From NCBI RefSeq assembly GCF_040676675.1, contig NZ_JBFAPK010000006.1, forward strand, positions 1 to 64,000: a DNA stretch of 64,000 nt, given 5' to 3'. This document shows, in pieces, positions 8,470 through 16,516 of the stretch (position 1 is its first letter; every line of letters begins with the position of its first letter). Both the position numbers and the translations under genes were made by a program. The notes below the pieces were generated by a model. It worked only from the letters and a program-made list of their open reading frames with translations. It had not been told where the DNA came from and made no database searches. This stretch comes from JBFAPK01 sp040676675. GTDB taxonomy: Bacteria; Actinomycetota; Actinomycetes; Mycobacteriales; Micromonosporaceae.

Positions 8470-9214
8470 GGCCCAACCCCTCCCCGGCCTAGGACCACAA
8501 TTTGCTCCTCGTCGATCTTGCATCGGCCGAGTGCAAGGTGAACTGACACCGGTTACCTGTTCCGGTAGCGGTACACATCAGATCATGACGGTCCTGTCGC
8601 TTGCTGTACACCCCCGAAATCACTTCTGTGACAGTTCTGCCGCCTGACGGTCGGCATTCTGGTGTCCAGATCCGCTGCTGGGTGGGGGCCGTACGGGGGC
8701 GCAGCGGGTTGGGGTTGCGGGGTGCCGCGGTCGGCCGGATCGGGCGGCGAGTGCGTCGGGTCCGGCCGACCGCGGGAGGCGTCAGGGGACCGGGACGGGG
8801 GATCGCGGCGCGGTTCGGGTCGACCACGCCGAGGTCGGGTGATCGGCCCGACGTGGCAGGTCACGCACCGCTCACACTCGTGCCCGGGCCCCGGGAGACC
8901 TGGGACTCCCGGGGCCCGGGTGCCACGCCGGGCCCACGCTCCCCGGCGTGCCGGGCCCGGTTCGACCGGCCCGGGACCGGCCGTTCGAACCGAGTCCCGG
9001 TGCGAGGCGCGCGAGAAGTCGCCAACTTCGCCATCTCGCTTTAACCACGGGCGAACGCGAAAAGATCGGAAAATGTCAGCGCCGCCGCGAGTGTCGGATA
9101 GCCGGCATACGTTCGATCCGAAAGCGGCTCGCCGACGTGATATCCCACTCACTCGGGGCCCGGCTCCGGGTGAGTGGCGCCGTCCGGACTCCCCGTACCG
9201 TCGGGGTCGAGCAG
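8470..9214. other. Long intergenic region upstream of the Crp-type regulator
   Basis: About 745 bases without a convincing gene. It holds the regulator's promoter region, including the palindrome CTTGCA-N9-TGCAAG at 8517-8537. The frames open across it (for example 8583-9152 minus) translate to Pro/Arg/Gly-rich text with no family resemblance. GC runs rich in CCCGGG repeats at 8880-8990 can fold but show no clear terminator. The next recognisable sequence is a pseudogene at 9215. Confidence 0.5.
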
Positions 9215-9577
9215 TCAGGTGTCCTTCGAGCCGCCGCCCCGCGCGGAGTTGACGATCAGACTGCCCGCCGGGGCGACCCGGGTCAGCGCCACCGGCGCGA
9301 CCACCGGCTTGAGCACCAGCTCGTCCAGGCGGCGCAGCACCTCCGTACGCCGCTCAGCTGTTCCCGGGCGAGCAACTGGTACTCGTCGAGCATCCGCCGG
9401 TACCGGGAGGTCGGGGTGACGGCCGGCGCCTCCCCGGAGAGCAGCGGGACGGTACCGGCCGCGACGATGCCCAGCCCGGCCTGGTCGGCGGTCTCCGCCC
9501 CGCACCTCGCCCCGCACCTGGCCCCGCCCCTCGGGCCGGGTCCGCTCCGGTCTGGCGCCGCTTACCACCTCGGTCAT
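9215..9577 (-). pseudogene. Chimeric gene remnant: GCS2-type carboxylate-amine ligase fragment joined to the end of a circularly permuted ATP-grasp protein
   Basis: On the minus strand, about 9507-9350 encodes QAGLGIVAAGTVPLL followed by TPTSRYRRMLDEYQLLAREQL. This matches the middle of YbdK/GCS2 glutamate-cysteine ligase-like proteins just before their HVHV motif. The frame then shifts, and 9340-9215 encodes LRRLDELVLKPV joined directly to ALTRVAPAGSLIVNS and GGGSKDT-stop. These are two separated blocks of type 2 circularly permuted ATP-grasp proteins, with over 100 residues between them deleted. The frame change, loss of both active-site cores and internal deletion all indicate decay. The two families are commonly co-located in actinobacteria, so a former cluster has probably collapsed here. 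Confidence 0.65.
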
Positions 9578-9764
9578 GGTTGCTCCCGGGTCCGTCCGGT
9601 CCCGTGTGCGGTTCCGAAGAGCGTTTCCAGCGCACGTGCCAGTTATGTTTCCGGGGCATTAGGGTGCGTCGCCCGTGGTGGTCGGCGGTGCCGCCGAGGG
9701 CTCGGGGCCGGCCGGGGGAGGGCCGGTGACGGGCCGGCCGTACGGGTGGGAAAGGATTGGCGCG

Positions 9765-10259
9765 ATGGTGTACCGCTACTTCTACGACTGCGAGTTCATC
9801 GAGGACGGCCGGACGATCGACCTCGTGTCGATCGGCGTCGTCGACGAATACGACCGCCACTTCTACGCGATATCGACCGAGTTCGACGACTCCCGGGCCA
9901 ACCCCTGGGTACGCCGCCACGTGCTCGACAAGCTTCCGTCGCCGGGCGACCCCGCCTGGCGCTCCCGGGAGCGGATCCGCACGGAGCTGTACGACTTCCT
10001 GATGGAGCCGCTGCACGGCCGCCCGAGCGAGCGGATGGAGCTGTGGGCCTGGTATGCGGCGTACGACCACGTGGCGCTCGCCCAGCTCTGGGGGGCGATG
10101 CCGGCCCTGCCCCGGGAGATCCCCCGCTTCACCAAGGACCTGCGGCAGCGCTGGGACGACAAGGGCCAACCGCCGCTGCCCGGCGCCTCGGCCGAGCGGC
10201 ACGACGCGCTGGTCGACGCCCGGCACAACCTGGCCCGCTGGCGCGCGATGGGCGGCTGA
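9765..10259 (+). CDS. Polyadenylate-specific 3'-exoribonuclease AS
   Basis: This 164-residue DEDD-fold nuclease is homologous to M. tuberculosis Rv2179c (RNase AS), which trims adenylate-rich 3' ends of RNA. The first acidic pair is in YDCEFIEDG (D8, E10). Further acidic residues lie in WYAAYDHVAL and in the final RHDALVDARHNL block, completing a DEDDh-like centre. The ATG at 9765 follows GGGAAAGGA at good spacing; the GTG at 9768 is an alternative. Upstream in-frame codons are Gly/Ala filler. In mycobacteria this gene sits next to the class II DAHP synthase; here that gene is 17 kb away. Confidence 0.9.
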   Translation: MVYRYFYDCEFIEDGRTIDLVSIGVVDEYDRHFYAISTEFDDSRANPWVRRHVLDKLPSPGDPAWRSRERIRTELYDFLMEPLHGRPSERMELWAWYAAYDHVALAQLWGAMPALPREIPRFTKDLRQRWDDKGQPPLPGASAERHDALVDARHNLARWRAMGG

Positions 10260-10521
10260 CCCGCGCCGGCCGTACCGCGACCCGGTCGCGCGGGCCCGGC
10301 TGACCCGTCCACCGCCGGTGACCCGGTCCGCCCCGGGGCCGTGACCTGGTACGTCCGACACGTGGACGCGCGGCAGGGGCGCGCTGGCCCGCGTGGGACG
10401 AGACGGATACAGTTCGCATTGACGGCCCGCCCCGGGCCGGCAATGGTGCCGACGGTACTGCCGTGATCGCGACCCTGGGGCTTACTGGGCTCAACTGAAG
10501 CTCCTGGAGGATGAGCAGATC

Positions 10522-11547
10522 ATGCGTATCGGCGTGCTCACCGGCGGCGGTGACTGCCCGGGTCTGAACGCGGTGATCCGGGCGGTGGTGCGCAAGGGCG
10601 TCGCCAGCTACGACCACGAGTTCGTTGGTTTCCGGGACGGCTGGCGGGGCCCGCTCGAAGGGCTGACCCGTCCGCTGGGCATCCCGGAGGTCCGCGGCAT
10701 CCTGCCGCGCGGCGGTACCATCCTCGGCTCCTCCCGGACCAACCCCTTCAAGATCGAAGGCGGTGTCGAGCGGATCAAGAACAACCTGGCCGAGCAGGGC
10801 GTCGACGCGTTGATCGCGATCGGCGGCGAGGACACCCTCGGGGTCGCCACCAAGCTGCACGAGCTGGGCGTACAGGTCGTCGGCGTGCCGAAGACGATCG
10901 ACAACGACCTCGGCGCGACCGACTACACCTTCGGCTTCGACACGGCCGTCAACATCGCGATGGAGGCGATCGACCGCCTGCACACCACCGCGGAGAGCCA
11001 CCACCGCACCCTGGTCGTCGAGGTCATGGGCCGGCACGCCGGCTGGATCGCCCTGCACGCCGGCCTCGCCGGCGGCGCGAACGTGATCCTGCTGCCCGAG
11101 CGGCAGTTCGACGTCGACCAGGTCGCGACCTACGTCGAGAAGCGGTTCCAGACCCAGTACGCCCCGATCGTGGTGGTGGCCGAGGGCGCGCTGCCGCTCG
11201 ACGGCCAGATGCGGCTGCAGAACCAGGAGCTGGACGCCTTCGGGCACGTCCGGCTCGGCGGCATCGGCCAGTGGCTGGCCGAGCAGCTGGAGGCGAAGAC
11301 CGGCAAGGAGGCCCGTACCGTCGTGCTCGGGCACATCCAGCGCGGCGGCACCCCCACCGCGTTCGACCGGGTGCTGGCCACCCGGCTCGGTCTGCACGCG
11401 ATCGACGCGGCGCACGAGGGCGACTGGGGCAAGATGGTGGCGATGCAGGGCACCAACATCGTCCGGGTGCCGCTGGTCGAGGCGACCAAGGAGCTGAAGA
11501 CGGTACCGCTGGAGCGGTACACCGAGGCCGAGGTCTTCTTCGGCTAG
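10522..11547 (+). CDS. pfkA: 6-phosphofructokinase, predicted pyrophosphate-dependent
   Basis: This enzyme phosphorylates fructose-6-phosphate to fructose-1,6-bisphosphate in glycolysis. The 341 residues align end to end with actinomycete PFKs, from RIGVLTGGGDCPGLNAVIR at the start to the EVFFG end. Two positions decide the phosphate donor. Residue 104 is Asp (GGED, 101-104) and residue 124 is Lys (PKTIDND, 123-129). ATP enzymes usually have Gly at both, and PPi enzymes such as that of Amycolatopsis methanolica have Asp and Lys. The reaction would then be reversible and save ATP. The ATG follows CTGGAGGATGAG. It stands alone, 165 bases before proC. Confidence 0.93.
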   Translation: MRIGVLTGGGDCPGLNAVIRAVVRKGVASYDHEFVGFRDGWRGPLEGLTRPLGIPEVRGILPRGGTILGSSRTNPFKIEGGVERIKNNLAEQGVDALIAIGGEDTLGVATKLHELGVQVVGVPKTIDNDLGATDYTFGFDTAVNIAMEAIDRLHTTAESHHRTLVVEVMGRHAGWIALHAGLAGGANVILLPERQFDVDQVATYVEKRFQTQYAPIVVVAEGALPLDGQMRLQNQELDAFGHVRLGGIGQWLAEQLEAKTGKEARTVVLGHIQRGGTPTAFDRVLATRLGLHAIDAAHEGDWGKMVAMQGTNIVRVPLVEATKELKTVPLERYTEAEVFFG

Positions 11548-11712
11548 TCGAGGCCGGGTGGTTCGGGGTGGCCCGACCGCGCCCGGCGCGGCCCGTCAGG
11601 CTTGACGTCCGCGCCCGGCACGGTCGGGCCCCTCGACGACCCACCGGCCCGCTGCCTGCGGCGGGCTCGGCGGTGCTGCTGGGCGGGGTGTCACGGGACA
11701 GGAGGGGTGCTC

Positions 11713-12531
11713 ATGGCGCCGGGAGCGCACACGGTCGCCGTGATCGGCGCTGGCAAGATCGGTGAGCTGGTCCTCTCCGGGCTGCTGCGGGCCGGGTGGC
11801 CGGCCGAGCGGCTGCTGGCCACGGCCCGGCGGCCGGAACGCGCCGAGGAGCTGGCGGCCCGGTACGGCGTACGGGTGGTGGACAACCTGACCGCGGTGGC
11901 CGAGGCCGACGTGCTCGCCGTCGCGGTGAAGCCGCAGGACGCCGGCGGCTTGCTGGACGAGATCGGCCCGAAGGTACCGGCCGACAAGCTGATCATCTCG
12001 CTCTGCGCGGGCCTGCCGACCAGCTTCTTCGGCCGCCGGCTGGGCCACGGCACGCCGGTGGTCCGGGTCATGACCAACACCCCGGCCCTGGTCGACCAGG
12101 CGATGACCGCGCTCTCGGCCGGCGAACACGCCACCGACGAGCACCTCGCGCTGGCCGAGGAGATGTTCACGCCGCTGGGCGCGACCATCCGGGTGCCCGA
12201 GTCGCAGCAGGACGCCGTCACCGCGCTCTCCGGCTCCGGGCCGGCGTACTTCTACCTGCTCGTCGAGGCGATGGTCGACGCCGGCATCCTGCTCGGGCTG
12301 CCCCGCCAGGTCGCCCACGAGCTGATCGTGCAGACCGCGATCGGGTCGGCGACCATGCTCCGGGACTCGGGTGAGCACCCGGTCAAGCTCCGCGAGGCGG
12401 TCACCTCGCCGGCCGGTACCACCATCTCCGCCGTACGGGAGCTGGAGCGGCACGGCGTACGGGCCGCGCTGCTCGCCGCCCTGGAGGCCGCGCGCGACCG
12501 GGCCCGGGAACTCGCCGCGCAGGTCGACTGA
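11713..12531 (+). CDS. proC: Pyrroline-5-carboxylate reductase
   Basis: This enzyme reduces 1-pyrroline-5-carboxylate to L-proline with NAD(P)H, the last step of proline synthesis. The 272-residue protein has the dinucleotide-binding GAGKIG near the N-terminus and the VRVMTNTPALV stretch typical of ProC. The C-terminal dimerisation domain is present, with ALSGSGPAYFYLLVEAM and the REAVTSPAGTT motif that lines the active site. The ATG at 11713 has an AGGAGG site 7 bases upstream. Upstream in-frame residues do not resemble ProC. It is probably monocistronic, with the DUF2203 gene following 79 bases later under its own -10 element. Confidence 0.95.
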   Translation: MAPGAHTVAVIGAGKIGELVLSGLLRAGWPAERLLATARRPERAEELAARYGVRVVDNLTAVAEADVLAVAVKPQDAGGLLDEIGPKVPADKLIISLCAGLPTSFFGRRLGHGTPVVRVMTNTPALVDQAMTALSAGEHATDEHLALAEEMFTPLGATIRVPESQQDAVTALSGSGPAYFYLLVEAMVDAGILLGLPRQVAHELIVQTAIGSATMLRDSGEHPVKLREAVTSPAGTTISAVRELERHGVRAALLAALEAARDRARELAAQVD

Positions 12532-12598
12532 GCCGGCGCGCGGAACCGCCGGGGCGAACGGCGCGCTCGCCCTTCACCCGCCCGTACCGGACGTCGAC

Positions 12599-12604
12599 CA
12601 TACT
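12599..12604 (+). promoter_or_regulatory. -10 element (CATACT) for a leaderless DUF2203 mRNA
   Basis: CATACT lies 6 bases before the GTG start at 12611 and there is no ribosome site. This matches the TAnnnT-N6-8-start pattern seen at about ten other genes in the window. Confidence 0.45.
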
Positions 12605-12610
12605 GTCCGC

Positions 12611-12961
12611 GTGTTCACCATCGCCCAGGCGCGCCATCTGATCGCCACGCTGCGCCCCCGGATCGACGAACTCATCACGCTCCGCGCCGACCTGGCCGAG
12701 CTGCGCGCCGACCTCGCCGACGGCGGTACCAGCCCGCTGGGCGGCCTGCCCGAGACCAAGGGGCTGGAGGCGCGGATGTACGGCATCCTCGACGAGCTCA
12801 ACCAGCACGACATCCAGGTCAAGGGCATCGCGCCGCTGCTGCTGGACTTCGCCGGCGAGCGCGACGGCCGCCCGGTGCTCTGGTGCTGGCTGGAGGGGGA
12901 CGACGACATCCGCTGGTACCACCGCCTGGAGTGCGGCTTCCCGGGCCGCCGCCGGATCTAG
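12611..12961 (+). CDS. DUF2203 family protein
   Basis: A 116-residue cytoplasmic protein that begins FTIAQARHLIATLRPRIDELI and continues with coiled helices (about residues 8-60). It ends with the family's conserved tail GIAPLLLDFAGERDGRPVLWCWLEGDDDIRWYH. DUF2203 proteins are widespread in actinobacteria and other phyla and have no established function. The GTG at 12611 is chosen because homology starts there and a -10-like CATACT lies 6 bases upstream, so the mRNA is likely leaderless. It sits between proC and a palindromic repeat that may terminate it. The family assignment is firm, the role unknown. Confidence 0.88.
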   Translation: MFTIAQARHLIATLRPRIDELITLRADLAELRADLADGGTSPLGGLPETKGLEARMYGILDELNQHDIQVKGIAPLLLDFAGERDGRPVLWCWLEGDDDIRWYHRLECGFPGRRRI

Positions 12962-12992
12962 CGCGCCACCCCGCCCACCACCCCGCCCAGCA

Positions 12993-13062
12993 CCCCGTCG
13001 ATCTAGGGCAAATCCCCGCTGTTTGATCTCCAATCATCGCGATTTGCCCTAGATCGACGGGG
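12993..13062. repeat. Dispersed palindromic repeat, copy 1
   Basis: Perfect 22-base arms (12993-13014 and 13041-13062; core CGATCTAGGGCAAATC and its complement) flank a 26-base loop. The loop contains TTGATCTCCAATCA, itself a small palindrome (TGAT-N5-ATCA). The copy begins 32 bases after the DUF2203 stop. Nearly identical copies lie at 39180-39243 and 40227-40290. A REP-like element acting as a terminator is the simplest reading. Confidence 0.9.
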
Positions 13063-13217
13063 CTGGGGTGCGTGGGTGGGCGGGAAGGTGGTCCCCGTGC
13101 TCCCAGGAAACGGGGGGCACTGCCTGCTCTCCCGGAGTCGGCGCACAGTCGTAACCAGACGGGTTAACCTGAATCTCCGGTTGGCCCGGTACAAGCGTTA
13201 TGACTGGAAGAGGCAAA

Positions 13218-14090
13218 ATGACCAACGCTGTCTCGGGCGGTGCGGTCGCCCTCGCCGACGGCCTCACCATCAGCCGGATGGGCTACGGGGCGATGCAGCT
13301 CGCCGGGCCGAACGTCTTCGGGCCGCCCAAGGACCGGGAACAGGCCCTCGCCGTGTTGCGCGAGGCGGTCGAGCTGGGCATCGACCACATCGACACCGCC
13401 GACTTCTACGGCCCGACGGTCGTCAACGAACTCATCCGCGAGGCGCTGTACCCGTACCCGGGCGAACTGCGGATCGCCACCAAGGTCGGCGCCCGCCGGG
13501 GCGCGGACGGCAGCTGGCAGCCCTCGCACGCGCCGGACGACCTGCGCGCGCAGGTGCACGAGAACCTGCGGCACCTCGGCCTCGACGCGCTCGACGTGGT
13601 CTACCTGCGCACCGGCTCGCACGACGGCACCACCGAGGAGTCGCTCGCCGAGGAGTTCGGCGTCCTGGCTGAGCTGCGCCAGCAGGGGCTCATCCGGCAC
13701 CTCGGGCTCAGCGGCGTCTCCTCGGTCCAGCTCACCGAGGCGCAGGCCATCGCTCCCGTGGTGCTGGTACAGAACCTCTACAACATCGCCAACCGGCAGG
13801 ACGACGATCTCGTCGACCGGTGCGCGGCCGAGAACATCGCCTTCGCGCCGTTCTTCCCGCTGGGTGGGTTCACCCCGTTGCAGTCCCGGACGCTCACGGA
13901 CGTCGCCACCCGGCTCAACGCGACCCGGCAGCAGGTGGCCCTCGCCTGGCTGCTGCAACGCTCGCCCACGATCGTCCTCATCCCCGGCACCTCCTCCCCG
14001 GCCCACCTGCGGGAGAACGTCGCCGCGGCCGACCTGGTGCTGCCGGCCGACGCGGTCGACGAACTGGACGCCATCGCCCGGCAGGTCTGA
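13218..14090 (+). CDS. Aldo/keto reductase
   Basis: A 290-residue NADPH-dependent oxidoreductase of the AKR (beta/alpha)8-barrel fold; the natural substrate is unknown. The catalytic Asp and Tyr are in HIDTADFYG (D59, Y64) and the Lys is in IATKVG (K89). The usual catalytic His position is occupied by Arg (VYLRTG), as in a subgroup of related reductases. The C-terminal cofactor block LIPGTSSPAHLRENV is present. The ATG at 13218 is preferred over the one at 13200 because GGAAGAGG lies just ahead of it. It is flanked upstream by palindromic repeat copy 1 and downstream by a 17-base tandem repeat. Confidence 0.9.
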   Translation: MTNAVSGGAVALADGLTISRMGYGAMQLAGPNVFGPPKDREQALAVLREAVELGIDHIDTADFYGPTVVNELIREALYPYPGELRIATKVGARRGADGSWQPSHAPDDLRAQVHENLRHLGLDALDVVYLRTGSHDGTTEESLAEEFGVLAELRQQGLIRHLGLSGVSSVQLTEAQAIAPVVLVQNLYNIANRQDDDLVDRCAAENIAFAPFFPLGGFTPLQSRTLTDVATRLNATRQQVALAWLLQRSPTIVLIPGTSSPAHLRENVAAADLVLPADAVDELDAIARQV

Positions 14091-14124
14091 CCCACCGCGG
14101 CGGGCCTGGCCGCTGGGGCGGGGC

Positions 14125-14192
14125 GCGCCCGGTCGGCGTCCGCGCCCGGTCGGCGTCCGCGCCCGGTCGGCGTCCGCGCCCGGTCGGCGTCC
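14125..14192. repeat. Four tandem copies of a 17-base unit
   Basis: The unit GCGCCCGGTCGGCGTCC is repeated four times without change, followed by a partial fifth copy. It lies between the convergent aldo/keto reductase and sortase genes, in non-coding DNA. Copy number may vary between strains. Confidence 0.85.
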
Positions 14193-14244
14193 GCGCCCGG
14201 GCTCGTCGGGCGCCATGCGGCCCGTCAGGCCCCGTGCGGGCCCG

Positions 14245-15066
14245 TCAGGCGCCGGGTCCGGGCGGAGGGTCGGCGACCGCGAAGACGACGACGTTGTCCC
14301 GGTACCGGTGCTCGCGCCGGTCGAAGCCGCCGCCGCAGGTCACCAGCCGCAGCTCCGGCCCGGGCGTGGGCCCGTACACCGCGTCCGTCGGGAAACGGTT
14401 CTTGGCGTACCGGCCGGTCGCGGTGACCCGGAACGTGAGCCGGCCCAGCCCTCGCTGCACCTCGATCCGGTCGCCCGGGCGCAGCTGCGGCACCCGGGCG
14501 AAGACGGCCGGACCGTCCCGCGAGTCGAGATGACCGGCGATCACCGCGGGGCCGGTGTCCCCGGGCGCCGGGCCGCCGCCGTACCAGCCGGCGAGGGTGA
14601 AGTCGGCCGGTGGGGCGAGCCGACCGGCCCGGTCCAGGCCGAGGGTGACGAGTACGGCGTCCAGCCCGATGCGTGGGACGCGGATCCGGGTCGGGTTCCC
14701 GGCGGGCGTCCGCGGCCCAGGGGTGGCGCCACCGGCCGCGCCCGGGCCGACGGCGGCCGGCCCGGCCGGGCCCGCGCCGGCCAGGGCGGGGGTGTCGCCC
14801 CGGTCGGCGCGGGCCGGGGAGGACGGGGCCGGGGCGGCGGTGGGCGCGTCGGGGCGGTACGTGGCGATCCCGAGGAGCGTGCCGGCGGCGGCGCACGCCA
14901 TGATCGTGATCGCGGCGATCCCGGGACAGGAAATCCGCCGCAGCACGCCCGACCGCTCGGTCGGCTCGGTCGGCGGCTCGGTCGGGGAGGCCGGCCCGGT
15001 CGGCGGCTCGATCGGCTCGGTCCGCTCGATCGACGTGGCCGGCTCGGTCGGCGTGGTGCTTGCCAT
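14245..15066 (-). CDS. Class F sortase
   Basis: A membrane-bound transpeptidase that cleaves a sorting signal and joins surface proteins to peptidoglycan or to each other. The 273 residues comprise a cytoplasmic TEPxEP-rich N-terminus (about 1-42), one transmembrane helix (about 48-68), an Ala/Pro-rich stalk (72-120) and the sortase barrel. The catalytic triad is visible as His179 (AGHLDS), Cys244 (LVTCGG) and Arg256 (RYRDN). The ATG at 15066 is chosen because it lies 16 bases after the DUF4397 gene's stop; longer frames overlap that gene. The two genes form an operon, suggesting that the DUF4397 protein is a client, although it shows no classical LPXTG. Confidence 0.9.
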   Translation of the reverse strand: MASTTPTEPATSIERTEPIEPPTGPASPTEPPTEPTERSGVLRRISCPGIAAITIMACAAAGTLLGIATYRPDAPTAAPAPSSPARADRGDTPALAGAGPAGPAAVGPGAAGGATPGPRTPAGNPTRIRVPRIGLDAVLVTLGLDRAGRLAPPADFTLAGWYGGGPAPGDTGPAVIAGHLDSRDGPAVFARVPQLRPGDRIEVQRGLGRLTFRVTATGRYAKNRFPTDAVYGPTPGPELRLVTCGGGFDRREHRYRDNVVVFAVADPPPGPGA

Positions 15067-15082
15067 CGGCTTGCCGGCCCGG

Positions 15083-15997
15083 TCAGCCGCGCCGGGCGCG
15101 GCGCCGGAGCAGCACCACCCCGGCCGCGGCGCTGACCGCGAGTATCGCGCCGGCGGCGAGCACGACCAGCGCGTACGGCGGGCCGGACCGGCCGCCCGAG
15201 GCGAGCCCGCCACCGCCGGTCTCCACCCCGCCGGACGGTACGACGCTGCCGCCGCGCGCGTCGGTACGCAGCTCGGTGGTAAGCCCGCCCCGCTCGGCGT
15301 CGAGCACGACCAGGGAGTAGACGGTGCCCGGGCTGAGGGTTACGTCGACGCTGGTCGGGGCGGTACCGGTGGCGCCCAGCCGAAGCCGCCAGCGGCCCGG
15401 CGCGATCTGCGAGTACGCGGTGCCGGTGGCGAACCGTACCCCGGTGGCGATGGTCGGGCCGTCCGTGGCGGCGACGTCGAGCAGGGGCGCCCGGACCGAG
15501 GCGTGCAGGACGCGTACCTTGGCCTGGCCCGGCGCCGGCGCGCTGAGGTCGTCGTCGAGGACGCGCAGCCCCAGGTCGGCGTAGCGCCCGACCCCCGCGA
15601 CCGTGTAGGCCGCTCCCGAGGTCACCGCGACCTCGGTGGTCAGTACCGGCGGCTGGCTGGCCGGGGCGCCGGCCTTGCGCATCGCCACCGCGTAGCGCCC
15701 GGTGGGCAGGGGCAGGTAGTCGGAGAGCACCCCGTAGCCGACGGCGTCGAAGACCCGGGGCGTGGTCCCGTCGCCGGGGCCGCTGAGGTAGACGTCGACC
15801 GGCGGGGTGTCGGGGGAGAGGTGGGCCAGCCGGACGTAGCCGGTCGACGCCGCGCCGGCGGGAGCCGCGGCGGCACCGCCGGGGATCGCCGCGGCGGTCC
15901 CGCCGGTGGCGAGCAGGATGATCGTGACCAGCGCGCCCCGGACCTGTGTCCCGTGGAACCGCCGCGTCCCGGAGAACCGTGGAGCGGGAAAAGTCAT
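15083..15997 (-). CDS. DUF4397 domain surface protein with signal peptide and C-terminal anchor
   Basis: The 304-residue protein has an export signal (basic start, hydrophobic stretch about 20-37, AAAAPAGA cleavage zone). Two DUF4397 repeats follow, each beginning with a phrase like YVRLAHLSPDTPPVDVYL or AKVRVLHASVRAPLLDV. A Gly/Ser-rich linker leads to a transmembrane helix (about 273-295) and a basic RRRARRG tail. This is the layout of a wall- or membrane-anchored protein, but no LPXTG is seen before the helix (the sequence reads GLASGGRSGPP). It is the first gene of an operon with the class F sortase. Its role is presumably cell-surface structure or adhesion; no enzyme motif is present. 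Confidence 0.88.
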   Translation of the reverse strand: MTFPAPRFSGTRRFHGTQVRGALVTIILLATGGTAAAIPGGAAAAPAGAASTGYVRLAHLSPDTPPVDVYLSGPGDGTTPRVFDAVGYGVLSDYLPLPTGRYAVAMRKAGAPASQPPVLTTEVAVTSGAAYTVAGVGRYADLGLRVLDDDLSAPAPGQAKVRVLHASVRAPLLDVAATDGPTIATGVRFATGTAYSQIAPGRWRLRLGATGTAPTSVDVTLSPGTVYSLVVLDAERGGLTTELRTDARGGSVVPSGGVETGGGGLASGGRSGPPYALVVLAAGAILAVSAAAGVVLLRRRARRG

Positions 15998-16516
15998 CTT
16001 GCCTCCTGCGTACGGCCGCGCGTGCGCACCTGGGCGCGCCGGACATGGTCACCGGCGGCCCGCGTGACGGGTGGGTGGCACCGGTCCGGCTCCCGCTCGA
16101 AGGTGGCGGGGCGCTCGCCGGTGGGGCGGCCAGGTGGCGCTGGTCGATCGCCGTGCCGGCACGGGGTCGTCCGCGCACGGCCCGATGCCCGTCGATCCGA
16201 CGGGCACCGGGGTACCGCGTCGTTCCCCCTGCGTACCGCGCAACTAACCTGGGCTTCGGCCCGCAGAACAGAGTCCCGTCCATGGCACTCGAACGCAAGA
16301 GCCGTACGGCAGGTAATCAAATCGTGACCGTGAGATGTCACCCGATCGGGGGACCTCTTCCGTTGTCGTCCGGCCGGAATCGGTCGCCCGGACTTTGTAC
16401 GACTTCTGTATTCCTCGATGGTGGGCTTGGGCGCCGCCCGGACAGAGACCGCGCGGCCGCCGATTTCCGACCGCGCGAAGCGGTCGCCGGCGGCGTCCCG
16501 AGAACAGGAGTGGTGC
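15998..16516. other. Divergent promoter region between the DUF4397 and beta-helix genes
   Basis: About 520 bases without a gene. It contains GTGAC-N8-GTCAC (around 16323-16340), a candidate operator, and a comparatively AT-rich patch near 16310-16420 where the promoters of the two divergent exported-protein genes are likely. Long open frames crossing it are low-complexity shadows. Confidence 0.4.

Noticed and set aside
8583..9152. 189-codon minus-strand frame in the Crp upstream region
   Set aside because: The composition is Arg/Pro-rich, it has no start signals, and no segment resembles a protein family.
10419..10424. TTGACG as a -35 element for pfkA
   Set aside because: No acceptable -10 hexamer lies 16-19 bases downstream, so a promoter could not be supported.
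13200..13217. Earlier ATG start for the aldo/keto reductase
   Set aside because: The purine-rich GGAAGAGG ribosome site lies between this ATG and the one at 13218, which favours the later start.
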